A stretch of 64,000 bases of DNA. Origin: Ligula intestinalis. Taxonomy: Eukaryota > Platyhelminthes > Cestoda > Diphyllobothriidea > Diphyllobothriidae. The notes under the pieces were generated by a model. The model had not been told where the DNA came from, made no database searches, and worked only from the letters and a program-made list of their open reading frames with translations. Each line of letters opens with the position of its first letter. Position 1 is the first letter of the stretch. The stretch is taken from contig JAYGXS010000005.1 in NCBI GenBank assembly GCA_036362985.1, positions 48,986,288-49,050,287 of the forward strand, given 5' to 3'. Made by a program: the position numbers and the translations under genes. Below are positions 51,883 to 63,945 of the stretch, one piece after another.

Positions 51883-53379
51883 TCTAACGGTCCAGGAGAG
51901 TTCCCGCACATTTAGGGGAAACCTGGCCACTTCTGGAGGCTTTACAGACGACGGTATCCAACGCTGATCAAATCAAAGCTTGAGCAAAATTGTGCCTTGC
52001 CTCCTTTTCCAGTCCTTAAAAATAAAAAAAACAAAAAACTAAGAACAATTTATTTATTCTAATATTCTTCGACTAACATCTCAATGTTTATAATGTATCA
52101 GAAGTATAAATGTTTATCATGTAAATCTCAATCTCACTTGAATGACGATGGCGCTTCACAATCAGCTTCCAGCTGCCTCGACCCACCTCAGACATCTGCA
52201 ACGTCCCATTTAATTATCAAACTCCTGCCAATGGACAACGATTGTAATCTCCGTATCGAGCAGACCCATACATACGGAAGATGTGATGTCCTCAGCTGAT
52301 TATGTTTGTAATGCTCCTGTGGGGTCGATGTTGTTGGATAGCTAGTATACACTGCGTAACGTCGAATGCCGGTGGTAAGAACGGTTTAAGGCAGGCCTGA
52401 ACGGAACTGTCAAGGTCGTCACAACGCATACATACTATAGAAGATGGTAAGTCCGTAAAGAAGGTTAAGCATGTACTCAGAGCAATAAGGGGAGAATATC
52501 TAAGGGAAAAGGGGTGTACATAAGGACAAGTTACGGCGTCTGGATAGAGAGCTTTACTGTCAAACAAGCTATATAACCGGTGGGGAGCACAGAGCACGTT
52601 GCAACTGCAGGTAGAGGATTGGAAGCCGGAGTCGTTGGATGGGCATAGTTTCAGCCAGTTGTGGGGAGGCACGATGAGAGTCAGTTGGAAACAGGAGAGC
52701 CTGTATAGAATGCCTTATAGAGCTAATTCTGGGACTGTGGGAAGGGTCGGCAGTTGAAAGGAAGGGGCACCGGTCATTTTCACTCACTCACGAGCTTCAC
52801 ATCTTCATCCCAGGTTCGCGCGTCAACAAGTCCCACCTCAGTCGAACAAACCCATTTAGTTTCCTGGGATCGTTACATTTTTTGCCTTCAAACTGATTGC
52901 GGCTAACTCCACCTCAGTTAAAGGACATGACAGTTTTTCCAGACCCCAAGTATTTTTACTATAAAACCATAACACGTAAAATGTATCGTTATTTTATTTC
53001 ATGTTTTTCTAGTATTATACCTTAGAAGTCAGTTTTTTTTACTTTTAACAAACTCCTTATTTTGCACACTATTGACCTAGCAAAAGACCAAAACAAATAC
53101 AATAGTCACTGCGAACGAAGGTGTTTGGGTTAGGTTTTTCCTGCCTTCCGGGGTTTTTGACGACGACAAAGATGTGCTTTTCAAATAAACTTTATGATTC
53201 TTAGTTTTATCAATTCTTTCCGTTGGGTTTCCTACGAGAATCTGTTTTCATTACAGCTAGTGACAAGCCCGTGGGACCGCCAATTATTCAGAATATTCTG
53301 TTTCGAGAGGTGCATTTTGAAACTTCAAAGGATGCATGACATTCTAACAAAGCTGCTTATTGAACTTTAACGAGAGCTG
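51883..53379. other. No recognised gene
   Basis: A 126-aa frame (52292-52672, -) overlaps a 72-aa frame. Neither has a known domain. The composition suggests repeat-derived sequence. Confidence 0.35.
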
Positions 53380-54020
53380 GTGCTACCAATATCCGTTTTA
53401 TGTAACAAATCGTGGGATAAGCGAGTTGTTCTTACGGACTGGGCAACAGCCCATAGCATTCCGCTTCACAAAAGCAGTATTCGTGCACGTGCAATCCGTT
53501 TCATGCCCATCAGTCTGACTTCTATCTGTTTCACAGTTATCCAGGAGATCCTGGATGCCCCATCTGATCACGGCTGGAATTTTTCAAGGCACAGGCTTGA
53601 GTCCTCTACTTTTTATTCTTCACATCAAGAATAAATTAACAGTACTCATAAACTCGTAAAACTGCATTTATGCTAACGATCTTAACTGCATTTCTGCATT
53701 TTCTGGGGACATGGCCAATATTTGCGCGGATCAAATTAATGCAGACCTGCTTATGCTCTCGCGATGGAGTTCAACTTACCAGATTGTGCTTTCTCCATCC
53801 ATGTAATTTCATGTGGTTCCACCCTGTCGAGCTTTCTGGACCCCTACGCCTTCAAAATAATTCACTTTTGTAACAATCCGCCATAGGGGCTTGGGTTCAA
53901 ATTGCAAGAACTAACTAACAGTACCACTTCTTTCAGATAGACTTTCTGTAGAGGCCAAACATACATATGTTTTTACATCACATAATTTCTTCCTTCCAGA
54001 AATAAATTTAAGACTGTAGT
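53380..54020 (+). pseudogene. CR1-like family Y copy 3, heavily decayed
   Basis: Degenerate match to RT of family Y: ITAGIFQGTGLSPLLFILHI (about 53565-53625), a YADDL-like patch read as CA(N)DL near 53665-53685, and a tail like the 11130-11210 segment (ataatttcttccttccagaaat at 53980-54002). Many stops and frameshifts. Confidence 0.6.
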
Positions 54021-56532
54021 GCAATGTGAACGTGAATGGCATGCAAAGATTTATGATCGGGTGGTATGGGGTAACTATGGTAGGAAAGTGGAGCAGGGTG
54101 TTAGAGAGGTGAAGGAACACGTGGTAGGGGAGTAGTACAGTTCCGTCAACGATGTAGGTCCAACGGCTGCGTGATGACAGCAGCCTTGACCTGATCGACA
54201 CTGAACAACTCCTCCTTGGCACCACGAAGTATCTGACATGTATTTGCATTTCATGGGAGAACGACACTTGGCCTTTGTATGGTGGTTCCAGTGGTTTGCG
54301 CTCTCAGTCATATAAAAAAACACGTGGTTGCAGTTGTCCAAGCATTATTGAAAAGAAAATCATTCGCTGGAGTTCGACGTGAAACCAGGGAAATCGGCTG
54401 CATGAATTGTCACAAGCAGTGCAAAAAACTGTTGGGACTCTTGTGCTGAGCCACCAGACTAAATTACCTTTAGCAATCTCGTAAAATATTTTGTGTCTGA
54501 ACTGCTTGTTTTTATGGGGTGAAGACACGCCTACTTTATAATCGCGGTACACTCGCTACCCCGACATTCAGGGTGTGCAACATATTTTTAATATTAATCA
54601 TTTTGACGCATTGGATTGGCTCACTGATCTTTCAGCGTAGGATTCGTGAGATATTGCTCGCTGGTTCGTGAGGACGCTATCATTTTTCGCCTATAATTCT
54701 CTACAGTTCTTTTTCGGCAACTCCCTTTGTAGAGCCGCCTAAATATTTATTCCCTCACCCAACTTTCTTAAGGAATTGGTGGTTACGCACTTAATTCTTG
54801 ATTAAAGAGTGTAAATGAATACGTAATTTTGCGAAAAGTCCAGATCATATTTAATTAAAGCAAATTATAGTTGTTTTAATAGCCTAACTAGAATCAACTT
54901 CATTACCAGAAACACTTGTTGCTCGGGGAACTGATGCCGGCCTATTGGCGGAAATTTGACCTAACAATGCCGGAATTTAACGAAAAATGGAAAAGTCGGG
55001 CTACTGAAAAATATAAAAGTAGATTATGATTACCAGTCAAATGCAAGTAGGACCTCTAAAGACAGTCCTAACTTTTTTAAGTAAACATCTGCGCTAATTA
55101 GTATTCGAATCCCCAACTTGTCTCGATTGGCTCATGTGCCTGCTTGTCCCTCACATCATCATTCCCAACGGTCACAACCGACTATCATCATAATTAGGTA
55201 CTTGCTGCCGCCGGCCATTTGGCTGCTTGTAAACTCCCTGTCGGAGTAAATGGTATCCTCCTAAATTTCTTTTCCTGGACTTAATATAGTGATACTCACC
55301 AGTTCTGAACAACTTAAGTGACATGGGCACCCATTTAAGAGTGCGCAAAAGTAGACTAGTTGCTGCGTACAAACACGCTGATAGTAATCCTGACGTTGTT
55401 CCCTTATAACAACAAAATGACTGTGAGGAAAATGGAACCACTACTCACCAAATGTATTTATTGCCCCTGAGGCAGATGGCGAGCAAACAAAGTTTGGCAG
55501 GCGAAGGCACAATGAGTCAAGGACTACCACAGGCCCACAAAGACCGCTGTCTATGCGCTTGAGACGAGTCCAGCGCTCACACACTTCGGATGCCACTCTG
55601 CTAGGGAGCGGATGCATGTTTATCTGACAGTAGTCTTGATGAAGACTCTGGAATTGACACGAATAAGTTTCCGCAAATAAAAATTCAGGGGAGAGAGATT
55701 AGGTGAGAACAGCTTTTATGGCGAGAAAATGATTTTTACAACAGGTTCTGTCATGCGCTGGCTAGCAGCTGCATCCTCAAGCAAGCTGTTTGGGTGTGTG
55801 TCCACTGCTGGGAAGCCTTAACCGCGGACTGTGTCCGTTGTCATCTGTAAAGCCAATCAGGTGAAATAACACACATTGATTGGCCTCGAGCTTATGTGCG
55901 CCTCAAGCGGCGAATCGACGGGCAACCATAAGACGGACGGGACATCCCGGGCGTCTAGCAGCGAGTAACAGCGTGCAGGAAGTTGTCAGATCAAACACGA
56001 GGACCAAAGGCTTAGCAAGCGACGATATGATGAGTCGACGCAGCGGCCATGTGTGCAGGCTACCACAATATCCCCGGCAAGACCAAAGGCGGCGTAAAGC
56101 GATGCCGAAGGCATGGTTGATGTCCAAAACGGCCGGGAACATGAACATGACGTGCAATGCAAACGGTATATAGAGGGGTCCTGGAAGTGGAGTTTGTGTG
56201 CTCTGTGGCAGAAATGTTAGAGTTGGGTGCAGTGACAGGGTGTGTTTGCAGACAGGTGGAAGGAAGCAATATTCGGGAAGTTGGGCTAGCGGGTTTGGAA
56301 GGAGAGGAAGCAGGGGAAGCAGGGGGTGTGATGACTCACTCCACATAGGCGAGCATGTCCGAAGGCTTGCTGCCACTTACGAGTACTTCTGCACTTAAAG
56401 GCGCCCTCTGCAACAGCCAATCAGGTCCCGCAAAGGCCAGCCTCTCTCGGTTGCGAATAGGACGCATGCATGCCTTGGTCGATGCAGTCTTTCCGGCCAA
56501 TAACCTTTAAGGCAAACAGACAATGCCTGTTC

Positions 56533-56537
<5 letters not shown>
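54021..56537. other. No recognised gene
   Basis: Frames at 53911-54341 (-) and 55903-56376 (-) lack known domains. No structured repeat was recognised. Confidence 0.4.
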
Positions 56538-56538
<1 letters not shown>

Positions 56539-56581
<43 letters not shown>

Positions 56582-56591
56582 NNNNNNNNNN

Positions 56592-56643
<52 letters not shown>
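56539..56643 (+). repeat. (CTG)n trinucleotide tract with assembly gap
   Basis: A pure CTG/GCT run on both sides of a 10-N gap (56582-56591), about 95 known bases. All frames are open on both strands (Leu, Ala, Cys; Gln, Ala, Ser), so the frames crossing it are not evidence of coding. The true length is unknown. Confidence 0.95.
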
Positions 56644-56977
56644 AAAACAATACATGGACTACGGCTGGCTCTCCTGCCGGTTGTAGGCTCACCAAGTCAG
56701 ACTTCTTCCATCTATTCTCCTCTTCTTTGTGTACACAATATACTTTTCCATCTACTTCGTGGAGCTACAACTGGCCTTCATTGACTTAGCTCTTCTGCAC
56801 TTAGTAACCATGGTCTGAAGATTGCAGTTGCACGGTTTAACTGTGATAGGGCCAGGATACTAAGTGGTTCCTTCAACGGTGCTCAGAAGAGCAGCCTGAG
56901 CCAGTCAACGCTCACGACCTCCTCGCAATTGCCACGCTGGATACCGTAGGCTTTCGCCCCCACCCCCGGGAGACAGT

Positions 56978-59400
56978 ATGGAGGGGTCCATCTTAGCCGA
57001 CGAACTCAATCACATTACAGTAAGACGTTCGGCATGTTGCCAAGGGGTTGATTGGCCGACATGGACTGCATTGGATCCTTCAGACAACTTCAATCACAAA
57101 CTACTACAATGGGCCACAGACAAGCTGCTCTGCCAGATCGTCAAGTTTAGAACGCGGAATAGGGAAGGACAACAGTCGAATTGTCTTGACCTTATCTTTA
57201 CCCGAGAGGAGGAAACTGTGATTGGCCTGCAGGATCGACTCCCATTAGGGTTAAGCGAACACATTATGCTGTATTTCGAGTGCTCGCTGTTCTCCAAACC
57301 TTATTTCTCTGATACATGAGAAAATAACATTTGGAAGGGTGATTACCCACTTATGAGAAGAGGAATGTCGGAAGTATCATGGGAAACAGACCTCCAAGGT
57401 GGAGCAAACGAACAGTGAATGACCCTTAGCTCAACGCTGAAAAGAGCCGTTTGTCTCAACTGTCCCCTCAGAAGAAAGACAAGTACAAATCACCCGAAGT
57501 GAATGAACTCAAATTTACAGGCTGCGTTCAAAAAAAACACCGCTTCTGGAAGCGCTACAGATTAACCGGCTCCAATAAACACTTACGGGAGTATAAGTAA
57601 CAACGTAAAATTTGTAAAAGCGAATTTACTAAACTGCGCAAGAAATACGAGTTGAAAATACTACACAAGTCGTTGTAACACCCCAAGATACTGTATGGCT
57701 ATATACGAAGCACAAAGAGATCTCAGAAACTGATCCCTGCCCTAAAATCAGCAGATGGACAGCTGGCAAACGAAGACCAGATGAAAGCCTCCCTCCTCTC
57801 CGATTTCTTTGAATCCGTCTACACCCGAGAACCTACAACTTTTGCTGACGGTCCGTCCGCTCATCGACCGATAACTGCACCCTTACCCTCCTCCTTATTG
57901 CCCAAAATAGAGGACTTAGAGTTTTCGCACAACACTGTCAGGGCCGAATTACTCCAACTTAAGCCTGCCAAATCACCTGGGCTGGACAAAATTCCTGCAC
58001 AAGCACTAAGAGAATTAGCTAACGAACTGAGCAAGCCTCTGGCTGCCATCTTCCAGATATCTTTTGAAGAAGGCGAACTTCCAGAAGAAGGGAAGTGGGC
58101 AAACGTCACCCTGATCTATAAGGGAGGTTCACGACTTGACTGCGCAAATAACCGTCCTGTCAGTCTAACTTGCATCGCGTGCAAACTAATGGAACGCATT
58201 ATCAAGAAGCATGTAATGGAATTCCTGGAAAGCAAAAAAATACTATGTGATGGACAGCACGGCTTTCGCCCAGGAGGCTCTTGCCTCACGAGTGCTCTTT
58301 ACTCACAGGAGAAGTGGATAAAGGCCGCGTATAAGGGCTATCCAATTGATGTCATATTCTTCGACTTTAAAAAGGCCTTCGATAGTTTACCATACAGGCT
58401 TCTTCTGCAGAAGATTTGGGACGTGGGAATCCAAGGAAAAATGTATAAATGGATCAGTAGTTTCTTGTCCCTCAAAGAACAGAGGGTCGTTGTCGGAAAC
58501 TCAACCTCTGAATGGACAATGGTCGAGAGTGGTGTACCACAAGGCTCAGATTTGGGTCCGCTGCTGTTCCTGATTTACGTAAACGACTGCCTCAATGAGC
58601 TTGATTGCGCAGTTGTCATGTTTGTGGATGACTAAAAATATGGCTGAACATCGAAAAAACTGGTTATCTGGCCGTCCACGTGGCTTCTTAACTTTAATGT
58701 ATCCAAGTGTCTGGTTCTACACATAAGCCCGAGGCGAAAAGTGTCGCTGAAACAGAGTTATTTTATCAATGGAACCACATAAAAAGAGGTTGATACGCAC
58801 AAAGATCTGGGTATATGGACAACCGTGAACTTAATGCCAACCGAGCACTGTAAAAGGACCGCCCAGAAGGCAACTAGTACATTGCACTAGATCAGACGAG
58901 CTTTCAAAATATTTTCCACCTAAACTCTTCGGAAAAATATTTGGTGCCTTTGTGAGACCACATCTTGAATACGGAATGCCACTTTGGACAACGTGGTTGA
59001 AGAAAGATATGGACCTTCTTGAGCAAGTGCAACGCAGGGCAACAAAGATGGTCGATGGTCTCAGGGATTAACCATATCAGGAGAGAATGATCAAACTTGA
59101 CCTTTTTCCTTTGTCTAGCAGGAACGTTCAGTGCAGCCTGCTCTGGACATTCCGAATAATCCGGGGCCAGAGTTCCTCCATGAAGCTGGAGGATTTTTTC
59201 CAATTAGCCACCACTACTCACCTGCGTGGCCATCCTTACAAGGTCACAAACGAACGCAATCGGCTAGATCTCCGAAATAATTTATTCAGTCAACGCGTGG
59301 TCTGACCTTGGAACTTGCTACCAAGCGAGATGGTTTCCGCCGACACAGCTGCGGAGTTTAAAAGAAGACTCGATGTCATTCTATTTGACAACAGGTGACT
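56978..59400 (+). pseudogene. CR1-like retrotransposon ORF2, family Z
   Basis: Endonuclease end (NCLDLIFTREEETV, LGLSEHIML, 57150-57290), a frame-broken linker, then a 285-codon RT frame (57781-58635): KSPGLDKIPAQALRELANELSKPLAAIF, GKWANVTLIYKGGS, NNRPVSLTCIACKLMERIIKK, QHGFRPGGSCLTSAL, IDVIFFDFKKAFDSLPYR and SGVPQGSDLGPLLFLIYVND. The frame stops right at the catalytic box (MFVDD then TAA, where a longer frame would give DDLKIW). C-terminal remnants follow to about 59400. It resembles family X in motif wording but differs throughout. Confidence 0.85.
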
Positions 59401-59759
59401 ATTACAACACGATTTTCTACTGCCAGCACTGTGAACAAATTTTCTGGCTCTAGACGGTTTTCATTCTGTTCTGTGAAAATTAATTCAAAATTTTGTCATG
59501 GTATCATATGTCCTCCACCAACTGCAAATTAACTGCAAGAATAACCTTGTTTGCTTAACATTAATAGGGTCCTCAATGGCATTTCTTGCCTGTAACCCTT
59601 AAATATACGTAAACATACATATAAATAGATAAGACTCGCAGATGGTGGGCCTAGACGGAACCGGAGATAGCGTTCACAAAATCTGCCGGAGGCAATACAG
59701 GAAGTTTGCAGGATCCCCGACTGCACCTTTAGGGGATAGCGAGATAATTTCACCGGGAA

Positions 59760-60280
59760 GTTGGATGGTGGCTCTGAATATCAGTTCAGTGGCGGGGCAA
59801 TCAAGGTCCAACTTGAGAGAGGAACGGATGCCCGAGGGGGGCCTTTAGCTGGCGATGAAACCGACCGACCATCCCGTGTTCCGCAGGGCGGTAGGCTGTA
59901 GTGTGGATGCGAGTAGGAGAGACAGGTTAGTTTCAGATTGGGTACCGCAATCAGTCGTGATTGTGGAGGTAGCGCCAAAAACGGCAACCCAATGACTGAA
60001 GAATATCTTAACCTCAATGGAAGCCTCGACATTACGCAGAACGATAGCCTCCGGCCACCGGGTGAATCGATCCACGCAAGTGAGCAGATAAAGACAGCAG
60101 GTAGACAGAGGCAGGGGTCTTAAAATGTCCAGATGGACGTGGCTGAACTTTGAATCAGGGCTGGGAACGGTGCAAGTGGGTGCCTTGGTGTGCGGATGGA
60201 CCTTGCTTCGTTGACACATGAGGCAGGCCAGTGTCCAAGCTTTGGGGTCGTTGTGCTATCACAGGGTGGTTATTAAGTTA
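59760..60280 (-). pseudogene. Ty3/gypsy integrase remnant
   Basis: The - strand frame 60219-59848 gives CQRSKVHPHT, HLDILRPLP, YLLTCVDRFTRWPEAI and TITTDCGTQSE, the HHCC end and the first two acidic sites of a gypsy integrase. The NxGxVERFH-like third site is degraded (RNTGWSVGFI). It belongs with the RNase H/RT piece at 60770-61345. Confidence 0.75.
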
Positions 60281-60284
60281 AGCC

Positions 60285-60640
60285 CTAGCAACTGCGATTT
60301 TAAGGCCTGGTTGCTTAGGAGAATAGGTGTCATGGGAGGTCAGAGTGGAAGGAACAGTTTATTCTGCACAGAAATAAGTGGAGACTAGACAGGAGGAATT
60401 TGACTGTCAGATGAGCGAGCAACCGCCGGCCACAGCACCGCGTCTGAAATGAGATGACCGCGGGAATCGCCACCTCTGGAGCGGCCTTTGTGTGATTCGA
60501 CCTTGACAGGTGATTGGTCAGGTGGACTGTCTAGACAGACAGGCGTAGGTGGCCAGTGCATGTGTACTCGTTGTTGGCGGTGAACCTTGGCACTTGCTTG
60601 CCTGCGCGGAATGAAATTCAACTCCGTTGCCAGCAGTCAG
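60285..60640. mobile_element. LTR-like insertion between gypsy RNase H and integrase
   Basis: Interrupts the pol remnant. It begins near ttaaggcctggttgcttaggag and contains ggaacagtttattctgcacagaaat. The same two strings, at the same relative spacing, occur at 62564-62630, so both are probably copies of one terminal-repeat family. Confidence 0.35.
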
Positions 60641-60769
60641 TGGCAGCTCTTGGGGTTTCAGTCCGGAAACATCCTCGTCACAGAGTTAACCAACACGGCA
60701 TTGTTCTGCAGCCATCTCAGTCAGCTCGATCCAATAATTAGTTGTGAATAGGCAATTGGACAGTGAATT

Positions 60770-61350
60770 AGCCACCTAATTGCGTGACTCCTCGATGCGA
60801 CAAATGTCCGAGGTGAACTGAGAGGTATAGGCCAATTGTCGGAGCTCCCGGGGGTCCAGAGTGTGACTCTAGGGCGTAGGAGAGGGGTTTGTGGTCGGAG
60901 AACACAACGAAGTCTCTGCCCTCGAGGAAATACCGGAAGTATTTCACAACAAGGTAGACAGTTAGAAGCTTCTGTCAAATTTGCTGTAACGCGATTCGGC
61001 AGGTGTCAGCTTCCTGGAAAAGAAAGCTATGGATTGGGACTGACCTGCGACGTGTTGTTGAAGGTCTGCGCCGACTGCAATATTGGAGGCGTCAACCATG
61101 CGGAAGATGGGAGCATTAAGGACATAGTATGTCAGGAGTGTGGCATCAGTCAGGGCAGCCTTTACCTTGTCAAAAGCAGCAAGGGCATCTGCAGGTGGCT
61201 CAAACGAACGTTTGGAAGTAGAAAGAATATTCGTGAGTGGCAGAATGGTGTCAGCACAGTTCGGGAGGAACCGGCGATAGAAGTTTACCATGCCCAGAAA
61301 ACGCTGAAGTCGACGCTTGGAAGAAGGAGGTGGGAAGTCGCGGATGGCTG
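60770..61350 (-). pseudogene. Ty3/gypsy RT end and RNase H remnant
   Basis: On the - strand: AIRDFPPPSSKRRLQRFLGMVNFYRRFLPNC (RT thumb/connection), then LLTYYVLNAPIFRMVDASNIAVGADL and SQSIAFFSRKLTPAESRYS (RNase H start), then in another frame YFLEGRDFVVFSDHKPLSYAL. The N-terminal RT palm with its catalytic box is missing: at about 61350 the sequence switches abruptly to an LTR fragment. Confidence 0.85.
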
Positions 61351-61354
61351 TCCA

Positions 61355-61555
61355 CCTGGCTGAGTGCAAGGCCCAGCCATCTCGGCTCCACAGAACCAAA
61401 CACACAATTTGGCGTACTGAATCGGCGTGCATAACTCCACCTGTGTACCCTTCATTTTCCGGCAGTACACTTCTGTCCTCCTACACCGTCCTGCTTGACT
61501 TGTGATTTTGGGGAACCTTCTGTTTGTTAACATCACAACTTGCAACAATTGGTGA
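61355..61555 (+). repeat. Gypsy LTR fragment, forward orientation
   Basis: The stretch from tgagtgcaaggcccagcc to cacaacttgcaacaattgg has an inverted copy at 63055-63260 (shared: acacacaatttggcgtactga, gtcctcctac and acttgtgat, the first of these not identical throughout). The text ttggtgactcc just after it (61549) looks like a primer-binding site before gag. Confidence 0.55.
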
Positions 61556-61608
61556 CTCCCTCCGAACACACCTTTCTTCCAAATCCAAGATATAGTCAGT
61601 TTTTGACA

Positions 61609-62535
61609 ATGGACAGCTTTCCGCCAGCAATTCAGCACATCTTGGCGCCTGCTTCCGGCTCGCTCTTGGCTGCACAACTCATTCAAATGGGCCAACGGTT
61701 GGTGGAGATTCACAGCTTTACCAAACCACCCATTGTCGCACTCCGAACTCCGGAAGTTTCTCCTATGTCTCCTCTCTCACACTTGAAAACTGAGATTGCG
61801 GAAATTTCTGATTAGGTGGTTTCTCTTCAACGGCGATCAACCTCTTAATCCCGCCGTACACCGAGCTCATCTGCCCGGCATTTCCAGCCTGTTTCTTTAA
61901 CTCGTCCCAACACAGCTACCACCTGCAGGTATCCCACAAAATTTGGTGCGAGAGCCCGTCACTGCATCGCTCCCTGCTCCTTCATCTCCAAGCAGAGCTA
62001 ATGGGTTAGGCCGGTCCACCCAAAGGTAAATGCCACCAATCTTCCTGGCGTCTCAAGTCCCGGTCGTACCTTTTACATCTGCGATACCCTGAGTGGCAGG
62101 CGTTTCTTGATTGATACTGGCGCTCATCTGAGCATCATTCCTGCTTCACTCACCGACCGTCGATATCCCAACCTTGGCCTTTTCCTCCAGGCCGTCAACA
62201 TCTCACCAACTGACCCCTTTGGCACCCGTTCAGTTTCACTGGATATTGGCCTCCGACGACTCTTTTCTTGGGTGTTTGGCGTCGCTGATTTTCCCTCCAC
62301 CATTCTTGGTGCAGACTTCGTCGCTGCCTTCAATCTCATGGTGGACTGCCGCAACTCCAGTTTACATGACCAGACAACTGAACTCTCTGTCCAAGGCATC
62401 CCTTCATCTGCGGTGTCCCGCCTACTCGCCGTTCTGGATCCAGATCATGAGAATCCATTTCGGCCACTCCTTGCCAAATATCCTGCTCTCATCCGCCCAA
62501 ATTTCAGCACATCTATAGGTGTTAAGGCTAAGAAG
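61609..62535 (+). pseudogene. Ty3/gypsy gag-protease remnant
   Basis: The + strand gag start MDSFPPAIQHILAP..., broken by a stop at 61813, then a Cys/His gag motif (CRYPTKFGARARHCIAPC, about 61925-61980) and, in the frame 62050-62555, the aspartic protease: RRFLIDTGAHLSIIP with the catalytic Asp-Thr-Gly-Ala, and TILGADFVAAFNLMVDC as the flap/second conserved block. It stops near KAKKTVNPNS, where an LTR-like insertion begins. It points away from the pol remnant at 59760-61350, so the two are not one intact element. Confidence 0.8.
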
Positions 62536-63010
62536 ACTGTTAACCCTAACAGCTAAAATATTCCAGGCCTGGTTCCTAGGAGATGGGAGAAGTCTTGGGA
62601 AGGCAGAGTAGGCGGAACAGTGTATTGTTTACAGAAGGGATAAGCGGAAAGTTGCCAATTGGTCTTGCAAGGCGTCCGACCGTGGGGCCAGTGGGAGAGG
62701 GCGGCGCATGAGGCGCAATTCCAAGTGTCCTCTGACTGCAATCATCCCGGGCGGCCGGCGAATACTCGCTTTGTCTCGGTAGACTGGTGGTAATTGGTTG
62801 CATAGCGCAAGGTTGGCAAGGCGAGACTGGGTGTGTTCGGAAGTGGCTCAGGCCATTGAACGAGAACGGACAGGGAGTGCTGGCAAGTAGCTCCTGACGC
62901 AGGCGGCATTAGGCGCGCAGGCCAAAGGCGCCATCCGTCAGATCTCGGGTTCCAAGTGGCTGCTAGGGCCACTACACATCTACCCCGCCACACGACGCTG
63001 TCCATCACAT
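62536..63010. mobile_element. LTR-like insertion after gypsy protease
   Basis: Starts near tgttaaccctaacagc and contains aggcctggttcctaggag and ggaacagtgtattgtttaca, related to 60300-60375. The right border is near 63000. No coding sequence recognised. Confidence 0.35.
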
Positions 63011-63054
63011 CCGGACCACAGAAGATTGCGTGTTCAGATCACGTCGGGGTCACT

Positions 63055-63260
63055 AATTATCGCAAGTTGTGAGGTCGACAAGCAGAAGGTTCCCCAGATC
63101 ACAAGTCAAGCAAGACGTTGTAGGAGGACAGAAGTTTTACTGCCGGAAAATGAAGAGTACACAGGCAGAGTTATGTACGCCGAGTCAGTACGCCAAATTG
63201 TGTGTTCGGTGCTGTGAGACCGAGACGGCTGGGCCGTGCACTCATCCGGGTGGACATGCG
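63055..63260 (-). repeat. Gypsy LTR fragment, inverted relative to 61355
   Basis: The reverse complement matches 61355-61555 at many strings, e.g. aatttggcgtactga, cattttccggcagta and gtcctcctac. With the forward copy it brackets the gag-protease remnant as an inverted pair. Confidence 0.6.
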
Positions 63261-63499
63261 CGCATCTATTGGCTGGAGCTAACGTGCGCACTGAACCGCG
63301 ACGTGCGGGGGAGCATAGGACAAAAAGGACATCGCGGGGCCTCTTGTAGCAGTTGGCAGACGCAGTGCGTGGGAGTGTAGCTGATGCGCGTAGACACTGA
63401 ACCTGCGCAGTTTTGGCAACAAAGCCAGCGTGAGTCAGCGAGGCAGGCTCCCACAAATGCACGCACCGTGTCTCCTCGTTTTGGCCTCAACCAACTTTG

Positions 63500-63945
63500 G
63501 TGTGACCTCAATCCGTCTGGACAGACCTCAAGGTCGTGGCGGCCGCCAAACAGCACTTAGGACCCGGCAAGCCTCTTGGCTGGTCGTGCACTCCGAAGTC
63601 AAACTTATTTTTGCTTCTTCTCCGTTCCTCTGTATGCAGAATGAAATATTCCTATTATTCTGGCCCCCACCAACTTCTCTTCTCTGAAGATCGCAGTTAC
63701 TAGGGTTTAGCTTACTTAACCCTCTGCGATAAGGACATCGCTGTCGTCTAGCCTCTCAGTATCCCCCTTCCGCGTTCCCCACGTTTCCTTGTGTAAACAA
63801 GATAACATAACTTGATATGCTCGCAATGTTGTGCCCGCATTGCAAAGCTAGCCTCACTAGTAGGTTGGCTTCAACTTGTCTGGACAGACCTCAATGCGGT
63901 GGCTGCCGCTAGACATCACTTAGGGCCACGTCAATCTAGCGGGAG
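63500..63945 (+). repeat. Partial direct repeat near the right edge
   Basis: gtctggacagacctcaa.g and the following 60 nt at 63516-63590 recur diverged at 63878-63940 (gtctggacagacctcaatgc, then cacttagg.cc). Nature unknown; it may belong to the neighbouring gypsy repeats. Confidence 0.4.

Noticed and set aside
52292..52787. 126-aa and 72-aa minus-strand frames
   Set aside because: They overlap in different frames, are rich in Ser/Pro/Leu, and have no known similarity.
55903..56376. 157-aa minus-strand frame and opposite-strand 97-aa frame
   Set aside because: Antisense frames in GC-rich sequence with low-complexity Leu/Pro runs; no domain.
56395..56789. Poly-Gln, poly-Leu and poly-Ala frames of 60-100 aa on both strands
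   Set aside because: They are made by the CTG repeat and the N gap, which keep all frames open; the flanking residues resemble no protein.
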